Positions 33,994-41,335 of a stretch of DNA of 41,405 nt are shown here, in pieces. Location: positions 1-41,405 of the forward strand of contig JAKPEG010000232.1 of NCBI GenBank assembly GCA_029552065.1, in the 5' to 3' direction. This DNA is from Actinomycetes bacterium. GTDB taxonomy: Bacteria > Actinomycetota > Actinomycetes > Actinomycetales > Dermatophilaceae. A program made the position numbers and the translations under genes. Position 1 is the first letter of the stretch. Every line of letters begins with the position of its first letter. The notes beneath the pieces were generated by a model. That model saw only the letters and a list, made by a program, of their open reading frames with translations. It was not told the DNA's origin and ran no database searches.

Positions 33994-35475
33994 TCAGCGG
34001 CGACTCGTTCCCCGCCGGCGCGGCCGCCCGACGGCGAGGACCTCGTCGAGCCCCTCCTGCATGCAGGTCATGAGCACGTCGACGTCGTCGAGCGCCGAGC
34101 CGTCGATGGTGAGCCCGATGCCGCACCGGCCCATGTGGGTGAGCAGGACGGCCATGATCGCGACGCCCGGGAGGGGGCCGAACGGATAGACCCGCTCGAT
34201 CTTGGCCCCGGCGAGGTAGACGTCCTCGGTGAGACCGGGCATGTTGCTCGCCGAGAGATCGGTGGCGGCGCTGAGCCGGGCCATGGCGGCGCCCACGGCG
34301 GAGGGCAGCCGGTTGGCGATCGGTGTGATGACCGACAGCGAGTCCAGAGCCGGTTCGGTGAGCTGGCCGAGGATCACGCCGCGCATGGCCGCGATCCGGT
34401 CGAGCGGGTCGGCGATCCCCATCGGTGCGGCGAACATCGCCCCGGCGAATCTGTTGCCGCCCATCGGGTCGTCGGCCCGGCGCAGCGACACGGGGACCGT
34501 CACCGGCAGCTCGTCGAGCTCGACCCCGTGCACCTCGTGATAGCGCCGCAGCCCACCGAGCAGGGCCGCGAGGAAGGCGTCGTTCACCGACCCGCCGGCG
34601 ACCCGGCCCGCCGCTCTCAGGTCGGCGAGCTCGCAGCTGAGCGTGCGCAGGATCCAGGTCCGGGCATCGCGCGGTCGCAGGAGTGGTGAGGGGGTGGCCG
34701 GTGGCGGGGAGAGCACCCGGCGCAACGACGCCCCGAAACGCAGCGTCTCGCTCATCGCGCCGCGCGGGTCGACGAGCGCCTGGGCCCCGAGGTCGACCGC
34801 GCCGAGCAGCAGGTCCGAAGTGCGCCCGAGCGTGTGGGCGAGTCCCTCGACGGTGACGGCGACCGGATCGGACGACTCCTCGACCGGCGTCGGGGCGACT
34901 CCGCGCGGCTTGTCCGCGGTATGGGCCCGGCTGCGGCTGCCGAGCATGGAGACGAGCTGGATCGTCCCGAGGCCGTCGGTCACCGAGTGGTGGAGTTTGA
35001 GCACGTATGCCGCCCGCCCACCTTCCAGCCCCTCGACGAGGGTCGCCTCCCACAGCGGCCGGGTGCGGTCGAACGGGGTGAGGGCGATGGTCTGGGTGAG
35101 TTCGAGCAGGTCGGCCATCGTATTGCGCTCGCCCAGCTGGGCGCGGCGCAGGTGATAGGACAGCGCGAAGTGCGGGTCGGTCCGCCACACCGGGGGTGCC
35201 GTGGGCAGGAGGGGTTCGACGACCCGTTGGCGGGCCCGGGCGACGAGGCTGGTCGCCCAGTCGTGGGCCTCGACGAAGCGGTCCCAGTCGGGTGCCCGGT
35301 CCAGGAGGAAGAGGGTGGTCATCGTCGAGGACTGCCGGGGGTGGCGCTCGGAACGCCACATCGTGGCCTCGAGTTCGCTCATCCGGTCCGATCCCGACCA
35401 ACTGGCCACTGCGGCATACGTCGCGGGGTCGTAGCCGCGGGTCGCGTCGGGGGTGTCGGGGGTGTCGGGGCTCAT
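33994..35475 (-). CDS. wax ester synthase / diacylglycerol O-acyltransferase, copy 2
   Basis: 493 residues of the WS/DGAT family with catalytic HHSVTDG at 162-168, FDRTRPLWEATLVEGLEGGR, SVNDAFLAALLGGLRRYH, PMGGNRFAGAMFA and SNMPGLTEDVYLAGAKIERV in the C-terminal half. The ATG overlaps the HAD-PlsC stop (ATGA), favouring this start over MSELEATMWRS, 31 codons later. Last gene of a plsB - HAD-PlsC - WS/DGAT operon that encodes the acylation steps from glycerol-3-phosphate to triacylglycerol. It converges with tmsB with no room for a long terminator (stops 1 bp apart). Confidence 0.93.
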   Translation of the reverse strand: MSPDTPDTPDATRGYDPATYAAVASWSGSDRMSELEATMWRSERHPRQSSTMTTLFLLDRAPDWDRFVEAHDWATSLVARARQRVVEPLLPTAPPVWRTDPHFALSYHLRRAQLGERNTMADLLELTQTIALTPFDRTRPLWEATLVEGLEGGRAAYVLKLHHSVTDGLGTIQLVSMLGSRSRAHTADKPRGVAPTPVEESSDPVAVTVEGLAHTLGRTSDLLLGAVDLGAQALVDPRGAMSETLRFGASLRRVLSPPPATPSPLLRPRDARTWILRTLSCELADLRAAGRVAGGSVNDAFLAALLGGLRRYHEVHGVELDELPVTVPVSLRRADDPMGGNRFAGAMFAAPMGIADPLDRIAAMRGVILGQLTEPALDSLSVITPIANRLPSAVGAAMARLSAATDLSASNMPGLTEDVYLAGAKIERVYPFGPLPGVAIMAVLLTHMGRCGIGLTIDGSALDDVDVLMTCMQEGLDEVLAVGRPRRRGTSRR

Positions 35476-36890
35476 TGCTGCGGCCAATCGGCGAGGGTGG
35501 CGGCGAACTGGTCGTGCAGGGCGTTGACCTGGGCGTCGAGTCGGTCGACCCGCCAGCCGGTGACCGGCTCGAGCACGGCAAGGTCGAGCACGCCGGGGTG
35601 CATGACCCGGCCGTGCCGGGGGAGCAGCTCGCCGGTGTTGCGCAGGACGACCGGGACGACCGGCACCCCCGCCTGGATCGCGAGGTGGAAGGCACCCTTG
35701 CGGAAGCGACCGAGGACCTGGCTCGCGCTGCGGGTGCCCTCGGGGAAGATGAGCAGCGAGGTGCCGCCACGGATCCGTTCGGCGGTCTCGGCGAGGGTCG
35801 CGCGCGCGGAGGCCGAGTCGCTGCGGTCGATGTATGCCGGGTCGAGCAGGACGCTGCCGAGCAGGGCGCGTGGGTCGAAGCGCGCCTCCTTCTTGGCCAC
35901 GACGGTGAAGTCGCCGGGCAGGATCGAGGCGACGGCGATCGGGTCGAGGGCGCTCTGGTGGTTGGCGACGTAGACGGCCGGGCCGGTGGGCAGGTTCTCC
36001 AGCCCGACGATGCGTCGTTCGATGCCGCCCAGTCGCAGCGCCGCCTCGCAGGCGAGCGACACGCCGAGGCGGGTGCCCTCCCGGCGGTCGCCCCGCACGA
36101 GGCCATAGACGAGCCCGGCGCTCGCCCCTGCGTTGAGGCCGCCGAGGGCCACCACCGTGCGGGCGAGGTCGGTCACGCTGAAGCCGGGCGGATCGCGCAG
36201 GTCGAGGACGGGCCAGCCGAACCGCGCGGCCGCCTTGCGCAGGCCCGTGTAGGGGTTGAGGGCGACCGGGTTGCCGACCCCGGCGAGGAAGGCGACATCC
36301 TCGTCGCCGTTGCCGTAGGCGAAGCTGTCGGCCAGGCGCACCTTGTGGGCGCGGGCGAATCCGCGCATCCCCGTGGCCTTTTCCGGGCCCCAGAGGAGCT
36401 TGCCGCGGATCTCGCCGGTGAGGACGCCGTCGACGACCTCGAGCTGGGTGCACACGAGGTGCTCGATGCCCAGATCACGGGCCACCGGGGCGATCTGATA
36501 GACGCTGGCAGCGGAGGCGACCACGACGGTGTGACCGCGGGCCTGGTGGGCGCGGACGAGTTCGCGCGCCTGGGGGCGCACGGTGCGGGCGATCTTCTGG
36601 ACGAACAGCCGCTCCCCGAGGTCGCGGATCGTGTCCTCGGTCTGGCCGCCCATTGCGGCATAGCCTTCGATCGCCGCACGGGTCGCCTCGCCGCCGAGGG
36701 TGCCGTCGACGGCGGCGACGAAGGTGCGCACGAAGGTGCCCAGCGGCACCTCCCGGTGACGCAGCCGGTCGGTGAAGAAGGTGCTCGCGGTGTAGCCGGA
36801 GACGAGGGTGCCGTCGAGGTCGAAGAATGCGCCGACCCGGGGGCCGGCGGGGGCGGCGGCGATTCGTTCGAGCTGTTCAGCGAGTCGCAC
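35472..36890 (-). CDS. HAD-IB phosphatase fused to 1-acylglycerol-3-phosphate acyltransferase (PlsC), copy 2
   Basis: 472 residues with the same layout as 6524-7993: HAD-IB domain FFDLDGTLVSGYTA (D24, D26), ASAASVYQIAPVARDLG, FAYGNGDEDVAFL, then PlsC with YVANHQSALDPIA and FPEGTRSASQVLGRFRKGAF. The GTG at 36890 was chosen; a GTG two codons earlier is equally possible. Its start overlaps the end of plsB-2 by 14 nt and its stop overlaps the WS/DGAT start. Likely makes phosphatidate and possibly diacylglycerol for the downstream enzyme. Confidence 0.9.
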   Translation of the reverse strand: MRLAEQLERIAAAPAGPRVGAFFDLDGTLVSGYTASTFFTDRLRHREVPLGTFVRTFVAAVDGTLGGEATRAAIEGYAAMGGQTEDTIRDLGERLFVQKIARTVRPQARELVRAHQARGHTVVVASAASVYQIAPVARDLGIEHLVCTQLEVVDGVLTGEIRGKLLWGPEKATGMRGFARAHKVRLADSFAYGNGDEDVAFLAGVGNPVALNPYTGLRKAAARFGWPVLDLRDPPGFSVTDLARTVVALGGLNAGASAGLVYGLVRGDRREGTRLGVSLACEAALRLGGIERRIVGLENLPTGPAVYVANHQSALDPIAVASILPGDFTVVAKKEARFDPRALLGSVLLDPAYIDRSDSASARATLAETAERIRGGTSLLIFPEGTRSASQVLGRFRKGAFHLAIQAGVPVVPVVLRNTGELLPRHGRVMHPGVLDLAVLEPVTGWRVDRLDAQVNALHDQFAATLADWPQQ

Positions 36891-38997
36891 GGGCACCCCG
36901 CCTCGCCTCGTCGAGGACGGCCAGCGTGTCGAGCTGTCCGGCGAGCCGCTCGAGCTCGGTGCGGAAGGCGACCCGGCGGCCCCGGAGGCCGGTGTCGGGG
37001 TCGGGCTCGGTCGTCGCGTCGCCCACGCGCGGGTCCTTGCCGTCGCGCACGCCGTCCCGCACGCCGTCACGCACCCCGTCGCGCACGCCGTCGAGCAGGC
37101 CGCGGTGGCGCGCCAGCCGCACGGCGGTCTTGAAGAGTTCGAGCGAGACCGATTCGGCGCTCACGATGCGCCGCTGCAGCTCCCACTGCCCGCCGACGCG
37201 CAGCGACTCGTCGAGAAGGTCGCCCTCGGTGACGACGCCGTCGCCGGCCGCGGCGAGCCGGTCGGCGACCACGAGGTAGGCGTCGACGAACGGCCGCAGC
37301 ACGAGCGGGGCGATGATGAGGTCGGTCTTCTCGAGGATGTCGCTCGCGAGCCCGGCGGAGGGCAGGTGCTGGGTGCCGCCGGTCATGAGGCCGAGCTCGG
37401 CGCGCAGCTCCTCCTCGAAGTCGTCGCGGCTGGGGAAGAAGAACTCGAACTTCAGCAGGTCGCGCAGCGCCTTGGCCTGCTCCCAGGCCCGCCGTTCGGC
37501 GGGGTATGCCGCGGCCTCGGCGTCGGCTGTCGTCTCGCCCGCCGCTGTCGCCTCGCCCGCCGCTGTCGTCGTGCCGCCCGCGGTGGGCTCGGCGGCGTCG
37601 GCTGGGCGGGGGTCGCCGCCCGGGTCGGACGGCGTACCGGCGGCTGGGAGGGGGCCGGACGGCATACGGTCGGGGGCGCCGAGGGCCGCGAGGAGGGCGA
37701 CCTCGCCGATCGCACGGTCGACGAGGATGTGGATGACCGTGTTGCGGTAGAAGGCGGCGACGAGGTGCTGGTCCTCGCCGATCCGCCACACCGGCTCGGT
37801 GCCCGCGTCGTAGACGGTGAGCACCCCCGAGGCGGTGAGCTCCTGCAGGGCCCGGCGGATCGTCGAGCGGTCGGTGAGCGAGGCGGCGCCAGCGACCGGC
37901 CAGTGGCGGTCGCGGATGTAGCGGGCGATCGGCTCGACGGTGTCGAGGACGCGCTCGAAGGTGAGAGCGCGGTCGGCGCCCAGGAGGGCGAGGCAGACGA
38001 CTGCGGTCGTCGTCACGGGGGTGGCCCGGTTGATCCGGTGGCTTGCGTCGATCGCCACCCGCTCGATCGCCTGCGAGGTGTCGTTGCCGTCGGCCCGCAG
38101 CGCCTGCATCCGCTCACGCAGCGGGATGGGCTCGCCGACGCTCACATAGGCCCGGCCGAGCCGGGAGCGTTGCGAACGTGCGAAACTCACGAGCCAGCCG
38201 AGGTCCTCGGGGGTCTTGCGGCGGCCGCGGGCCTCGGCGGTCATCCCGGCGACCTCGTGGAGTTGGTCGTAGACGATCGACACCGGCACGAGCATCACCT
38301 CGGGGCCGGTGGAGGCCTCGACGGCGTCGGTGAGATAGCGCAGGATCCCGTGGACGGGCGGGCGCAGCTTGCCGGTGCGGGTGCGACCGCCCTCGATCGA
38401 CCAGGCGAGGTTGGCGCGGCGCCCGACGAGGGTGGCGATGTAGGCGCGCAGGACGAGCCGGTAGACCGGCAGGTCGCGGGTGGCCCGCTTGATGAAGATG
38501 ACCCCGGTCCGGTTGACGAGGTCGCCGACGATCGGCAGGTCGAGGTTGGCACCGCCGAAGGTGAAGGTGGGCGAGAAGTGGCGGGTGGACAGCACGTGGG
38601 GCAGGACGAAGCCGTCGAGGTAGGAGCGGTGCGAGAAGACGATGGCGAGCGAGTGCGACCGGTCGAGCTCGCGCAGCCGCAGCATCGCCTCCTCGTCGAC
38701 GAGCACGTCGTAGGCCCGCATGAGCCAGGCGCCGAAACGCTCCCAGAAGTGGGTGGCCCGCTCGGAGTGCGAGGCGAGCATCTGGCGCAGGTAGCCGGCC
38801 GCCTCGTCGGTCACGTCGTGCAGCGGTATGCCGTGCTGCGCGGCATACGTCGCGAGCGAGGCCTGCAGCCCCGGGTCGGCGAGCAGGTCGGCGGCCTCGG
38901 GGTCGTCGGCCTCGGGGCCGGTGAGCAGCGCCCCGAGCCGGCCACGGATGCCGCGCAGGCTGCGGCCGGCGGCGGCGACGGCCCGAGTGGGATCCAT
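36877..38997 (-). CDS. glycerol-3-phosphate acyltransferase (PlsB-like), copy 2
   Basis: 706 residues. HxxxxD in FSHRSYLDGF (H123, D128), FTFGGANLDLPI, IEGGRTRTGKLRPP, and the shared LRDLLKFEFFFPSR stretch. It differs from copy 1 in a Thr/Ala-rich insert (about 490-515) before that stretch, and in a C-terminal GVRD repeat. The start at 38997 is supported by a TAGACC -10-like box 7 nt upstream, suggesting a leaderless transcript; a TTG at 39033 is the alternative. First gene of the three-gene operon. Confidence 0.9.
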   Translation of the reverse strand: MDPTRAVAAAGRSLRGIRGRLGALLTGPEADDPEAADLLADPGLQASLATYAAQHGIPLHDVTDEAAGYLRQMLASHSERATHFWERFGAWLMRAYDVLVDEEAMLRLRELDRSHSLAIVFSHRSYLDGFVLPHVLSTRHFSPTFTFGGANLDLPIVGDLVNRTGVIFIKRATRDLPVYRLVLRAYIATLVGRRANLAWSIEGGRTRTGKLRPPVHGILRYLTDAVEASTGPEVMLVPVSIVYDQLHEVAGMTAEARGRRKTPEDLGWLVSFARSQRSRLGRAYVSVGEPIPLRERMQALRADGNDTSQAIERVAIDASHRINRATPVTTTAVVCLALLGADRALTFERVLDTVEPIARYIRDRHWPVAGAASLTDRSTIRRALQELTASGVLTVYDAGTEPVWRIGEDQHLVAAFYRNTVIHILVDRAIGEVALLAALGAPDRMPSGPLPAAGTPSDPGGDPRPADAAEPTAGGTTTAAGEATAAGETTADAEAAAYPAERRAWEQAKALRDLLKFEFFFPSRDDFEEELRAELGLMTGGTQHLPSAGLASDILEKTDLIIAPLVLRPFVDAYLVVADRLAAAGDGVVTEGDLLDESLRVGGQWELQRRIVSAESVSLELFKTAVRLARHRGLLDGVRDGVRDGVRDGVRDGKDPRVGDATTEPDPDTGLRGRRVAFRTELERLAGQLDTLAVLDEARRGARATR
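37039..37093 (-). repeat. 12-bp coding minisatellite in plsB-2
   Basis: Four near-identical 12-bp units (GCCGTCNCGCAC on the plus strand) encode GVRD repeated four times near the PlsB-2 C-terminus. Absent from copy 1. In-frame, so copy changes would keep the reading frame. Confidence 0.85.
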
Positions 38998-39004
38998 GGC
39001 GGCA

Positions 39005-39010
39005 GGTCTA
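39005..39010 (-). promoter_or_regulatory. -10-like box before plsB-2
   Basis: TAGACC on the minus strand lies 7 nt from the ATG at 38997. It fits the pattern of leaderless starts seen elsewhere here, though the last base departs from TANNNT. Confidence 0.3.
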
Positions 39011-39037
39011 ACGTCTCCGGCCCCGGTCGGCAAGGGG

Positions 39038-39532
39038 TCAGCGGTAGTTGGTGAACTGGAGGGCGACGTCGAGGTCCTGCCCGCGCAGCAGGTTCATCAC
39101 GGCCTGCAGGTCGTCCTTGGACTTGCCCGAGACGCGCAGCTCGTCGCCCTGGATCTGGGCGCGCACCGAGCGCGGGCCCTCGTCGCGGATGATCTTGGCG
39201 ATCTTCTTGGCCGTCTCCTGGTTGATGCCTTCGACGAGGGTGCAGTCCAAGCGGTATTCCTTGCCGGACAGCCGGGGCGTCGCGTCGGTGCCGTCGAGGT
39301 GCTTGAGGCTCACCTTGCGCTTGACCAGCCAGGTCTGCAGGACGTCGAGGACGGCTTTGACCCGGTCCTCGGAGTTGGCCTTGAGCACGACGGTGGAGCC
39401 GGAGAGCTCGACCGAGGCCCCGACCCCCTTGAAGTCGTAGCGGTTGGCGATCTCCTTGGCCGCGTTGTTCACGGCGTTGGCGACCTCCTGCTTGTCGTAG
39501 GAGCTCACGACGTCGAACGAGCTGTCGGCCAT
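39038..39532 (-). CDS. yajQ: YajQ family nucleotide-binding protein
   Basis: 164 residues, full length for the family: MADSSFDVVSSYDKQEVANA, IANRYDFKG, VEGINQETAKKIAKIIRD, VSGKSKDDLQAVM and LDVALQFTNYR at the C-terminus. YajQ proteins bind nucleotides (cyclic di-GMP in some proteobacteria); the actinobacterial role is not established. Lies between the plsB operon and tRNA-Tyr, the latter on the opposite strand. Confidence 0.95.
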   Translation of the reverse strand: MADSSFDVVSSYDKQEVANAVNNAAKEIANRYDFKGVGASVELSGSTVVLKANSEDRVKAVLDVLQTWLVKRKVSLKHLDGTDATPRLSGKEYRLDCTLVEGINQETAKKIAKIIRDEGPRSVRAQIQGDELRVSGKSKDDLQAVMNLLRGQDLDVALQFTNYR

Positions 39533-39565
39533 GGGTGGTCATCCTTCGCGGGTCGCTGAGGCTGC

Positions 39566-39571
39566 TATCCT
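39566..39571 (+). promoter_or_regulatory. -10 box of tRNA-Tyr
   Basis: TATCCT lies 14 nt before the first base of the mature tRNA, the right place for a tRNA promoter. No clear -35 was seen. Confidence 0.45.
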
Positions 39572-39585
39572 TCCATGCGCACCAC

Positions 39586-39666
39586 GGCAGGTTGCCCGAG
39601 CGGCCAATGGGAGCGGACTGTAAATCCGTCGCGAAAGCTTCCAAGGTTCGAATCCTTGACCTGCCA
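39586..39666 (+). tRNA. tRNA-Tyr (anticodon GTA)
   Basis: Acceptor arms GGCAGGT (39586-39592) and ACCTGCC (39659-39665) pair perfectly; anticodon GTA is at 39620-39622 in GGACTGTAAATCC; a long class II variable arm is followed by the T-loop GGTTCGAATCC. Discriminator A at 39666; CCA is not encoded. Its 3' half is the left member of a duplicated integration site. Confidence 0.96.
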
Positions 39667-39788
39667 CCCGTGCACGGCGAGGCCCCTGACCAGCATGTAT
39701 GCCGGTCAGGGGCCTTCGTCATGGGCTCCGGTCAGGTCCGGCTGTGGGCGGCTGGCGACGGCCGTCTACGGGGGTTAGTGAGGAAATC
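39615..39788. repeat. attachment-site repeat, left copy (intact tRNA-Tyr 3' half, terminator, integrase tail)
   Basis: About 174 bp that recurs at 40818-40992 with roughly 85-90% identity by eye. It includes the tRNA 3' half with an 18-nt identical core (39635-39652, AAGCTTCCAAGGTTCGAA, equal to 40838-40855), the terminator and the last codons of an integrase read on the minus strand. Confidence 0.85.
39681..39714 (+). terminator. terminator after tRNA-Tyr
   Basis: Perfect 11-bp stem GGCCCCTGACC / GGTCAGGGGCC, with GCAT/ATGC pairing again at the top, followed by TTCGTC. It contains a copy of the GTATGCC word. A second, slightly diverged copy lies at 40885-40918 within the repeat. Confidence 0.8.
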
Positions 39789-39985
39789 CTGAGGAAATCC
39801 GTCCTTGGCGCCAGCGCCGCTTGGACACGTTGGCGTGCCGCCTCGTCCTGGCCAACAACGCAGGAGGCGTAGACCCGCAGCAGCTCGTTGACACTGTGGC
39901 CTGCCCAGTCGGCGACCTGCGTGGCTGGGACTCCGGCGTGGTGTCGGGCCAGGAACTCCGCCCTACCGCGCTGGCCGACGGTCAC
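39719..39985 (-). pseudogene. C-terminal fragment of a tyrosine-type integrase
   Basis: Residues AGVPATQVADWAGHSVNELL and RVYASCVVGQDEAARQRV are the end of an actinobacterial phage/ICE integrase, with the catalytic Tyr in RVYASC. Only about 75 of some 400 residues remain; upstream the frame merges into the AbiEii relic. The stop lies in the tRNA-proximal repeat, the normal place for an integrase next to its att site. Confidence 0.82.
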
Positions 39986-40052
39986 CGCGGGCGCGCACCT
40001 GCAAGTCGAGGTAGGCGTCAGCGGCGGCCGTGCCGTGAGGCAGCGGTGTCAC
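39963..40052 (-). pseudogene. AbiEii toxin relic (first 29 codons)
   Basis: The GTG overlaps the abiEi stop (GTGA), the usual AbiE gene junction. HGTAAADAYLDLQVRARGDR matches the N-terminus of AbiEii nucleotidyltransferase toxins, then a TAG stop appears and the DNA becomes integrase sequence. The catalytic nucleotidyltransferase domain is missing, so the toxin is dead. Confidence 0.7.
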
Positions 40053-40633
40053 AGCAGGATCTCCAAGGTATGCCGCACCCTGCTGAGTGTGCGCGGGAAT
40101 GCGGCCGCCAGGTCCAGTAGCGCTGAGGGTTGACCGCCCCGGCGTAGCCAGGCTTTGATCGCCTGGTTGCCCAGGTCCGGCCCTTCGAGGTGTGCCAGTC
40201 GGATGGCGTCGATGATGCTGCGTTCGGGGGTGTAGATGCCCAGCGTCCGGCCGGCGCCCGCGTCCAGGAGGTCCCTGCCGATGCCGAAGGTTGCGGGGTC
40301 GAACTGCCGCCATTGAACGGGTGCGGTGATCGTGGGGGCCCAGGTGCCTCGAGGGATGGCGAAGTCGATCTCGGGCGGGATGTCGTCGATGAGGTCGTGG
40401 TGGGCCAGTGCTGACCGGAGACACAACGCACCATCGGGGACCTTCATGGCGAGTTCCAGCAGGTCATCGTTCTCGAGCAGCTCGTTCTTGCGGTAGAGAC
40501 CTCGCGACATGGTGGTGAGGTGACCGTCGGAGATGAGCCGGCGCAGTTGGCGCTCGCCGATCACCCGAGCGCCCTCGCGGTAGCGGAAGGTGTCAGGGAG
40601 CCCATCCAGGGCGGCCCGCCGACGTGCGTCCAC
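40049..40633 (-). CDS. abiEi: AbiEi-type antitoxin (type IV toxin-antitoxin / abortive infection)
   Basis: 194 residues. The N-terminal helix-turn-helix (GERQLRRLISDGHLTTMSRG, LYRK) and the C-terminal antitoxin domain (ALCLRSALAHHDLIDDIP, YTPERSIIDAIRLAH) match AbiEi, the antitoxin and autorepressor of AbiE phage-defence pairs. GTG at 40633 was chosen because GGAGGTGA lies just upstream; a TTG 18 nt earlier would swallow it. Upstream is a 13-bp inverted repeat of operator type. Downstream the toxin is reduced to 29 codons, so the antitoxin survives alone. Confidence 0.85.
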   Translation of the reverse strand: MDARRRAALDGLPDTFRYREGARVIGERQLRRLISDGHLTTMSRGLYRKNELLENDDLLELAMKVPDGALCLRSALAHHDLIDDIPPEIDFAIPRGTWAPTITAPVQWRQFDPATFGIGRDLLDAGAGRTLGIYTPERSIIDAIRLAHLEGPDLGNQAIKAWLRRGGQPSALLDLAAAFPRTLSRVRHTLEILL

Positions 40634-40643
40634 AATCACCTCC

Positions 40644-40690
40644 GTCGTCAATCCTCACCATCTAGGCATCTACTGTAGAGGATTGACGAC
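40644..40690. promoter_or_regulatory. abiE operator: 13-bp inverted repeat
   Basis: GTCGTCAATCCTC (40644-40656) and GAGGATTGACGAC (40678-40690) are perfect inverse complements with a 21-bp spacer, ending just before the abiEi ribosome site. AbiEi proteins repress their own operon by binding such repeats. Confidence 0.8.
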
Positions 40691-40702
40691 GCCCTGTACT
40701 TC

Positions 40703-40731
40703 CATGGGCGGCGGCGTTGCGGCCGCCCATG
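40703..40731. other. inverted repeat upstream of abiEi
   Basis: Ten-bp arms CATGGGCGGC / GCCGCCCATG with a 9-nt loop. It may be a terminator from an earlier element or part of the abiE control region. The rest of 40691-40817 shows no gene. Confidence 0.4.
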
Positions 40732-40817
40732 TGGCTGTCGGATGAGTGACGCTGCGGAAGTGGTGAGGAACCGTTCCATCACCTCGCGAACTCCCAGGCC
40801 CGCGAGGTGGAGCAGCC

Positions 40818-40992
40818 GGACTGTGAATCCGTCGCGGAAGCTTCCAAGGTTCGAAGCCCTGACCTGCCACCACGTGCAGGTTGAGGTCCCTGACCAGCAT
40901 GTATGCCGGTCAGGGGCCTTCGTCACGGGCTCCGGTCCTGTCCGACTGTGGGTGGCCGGCGACGGCTGTCTACGGGGGTCAGTGGGGAAATG
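40818..40992. repeat. attachment-site repeat, right copy (tRNA-Tyr 3' relic, terminator, integrase tail)
   Basis: Diverged copy of 39615-39788. The tRNA part is a relic: anticodon loop GTG instead of GTA, a changed T-arm (GGTTCGAAGCC) and no matching 5' half. The hairpin is at 40885-40918 (one changed pair). Confidence 0.82.
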
Positions 40993-41240
40993 GTGGGGAA
41001 ACCGGCGCGGGTGATCTGGTCTGGAGGGCCGCGTCAACTCGAGCCCGAGCCGCGGCGTCCTGGGTTGAGAGTGGCGAGTACGCCGATGCGAGTCTTGGCG
41101 AGATTGAGGGCTCGTTCGTACTCGTCGCGGATGGTGGCGTCGAAGAGGCGGCCGTAGCGCAGCTCATTTCGGCGCAGGAGTGGCCGAGGATGGCCATGAG
41201 GGCTTGGAGGGAGACGCCGGCGTTGACCAGTGCGGTTCAG
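40979..41240 (-). pseudogene. recombinase/integrase relics, frameshifted
   Basis: Two remnants joined. From about 41240 to 41034, TALVNAGVSLQALMAILGHS then LRYGRLFDATIRDEYERALN is the end of a transposon-type tyrosine recombinase; a base is missing after GAAATGAGC near 41159, so the parts lie in different frames, and a TGA sits immediately upstream. From about 41066 to 40979, QDAAARARVDAALQTR is a second copy of the integrase tail seen at 39719-39985. Neither can encode an active enzyme. Confidence 0.75.
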
Positions 41241-41335
41241 GACGGTCAGCTCGAGAGTGGGGCCAAATCAGATCGGCACAACACCTGGCGGATTCCAGTG
41301 AACGTCGCAACACGGTGAGGTTGCAGACTACTGCC

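Larger units (their letters stand above)
707..40905. repeat. dispersed overrepresented word GTATGCC(G) / (C)GGCATAC
   Basis: Hand count: about 27 copies as GTATGCC and 22 as GGCATAC on the plus strand, roughly one per 850 bp throughout. Most extend to GTATGCCG. At about 71% GC with independent bases some 4 would be expected. Examples: 833, 3903, 8031, 11375, 17455, 21390 with 21404 (inverted pair), 22421 with 22447 (inverted pair), 32986, 38826, 40899. See findings. Confidence 0.85.

Noticed and set aside
40818-40868. A second functional tRNA with a GTG anticodon
   Set aside because: There is no matching 5' acceptor half, and the T-arm has diverged; it is the att-site copy of tRNA-Tyr.
40881-41318. 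A 145-codon plus-strand ORF at the right edge
   Set aside because: It runs antisense over the terminator copy and recombinase relics and has no family features.
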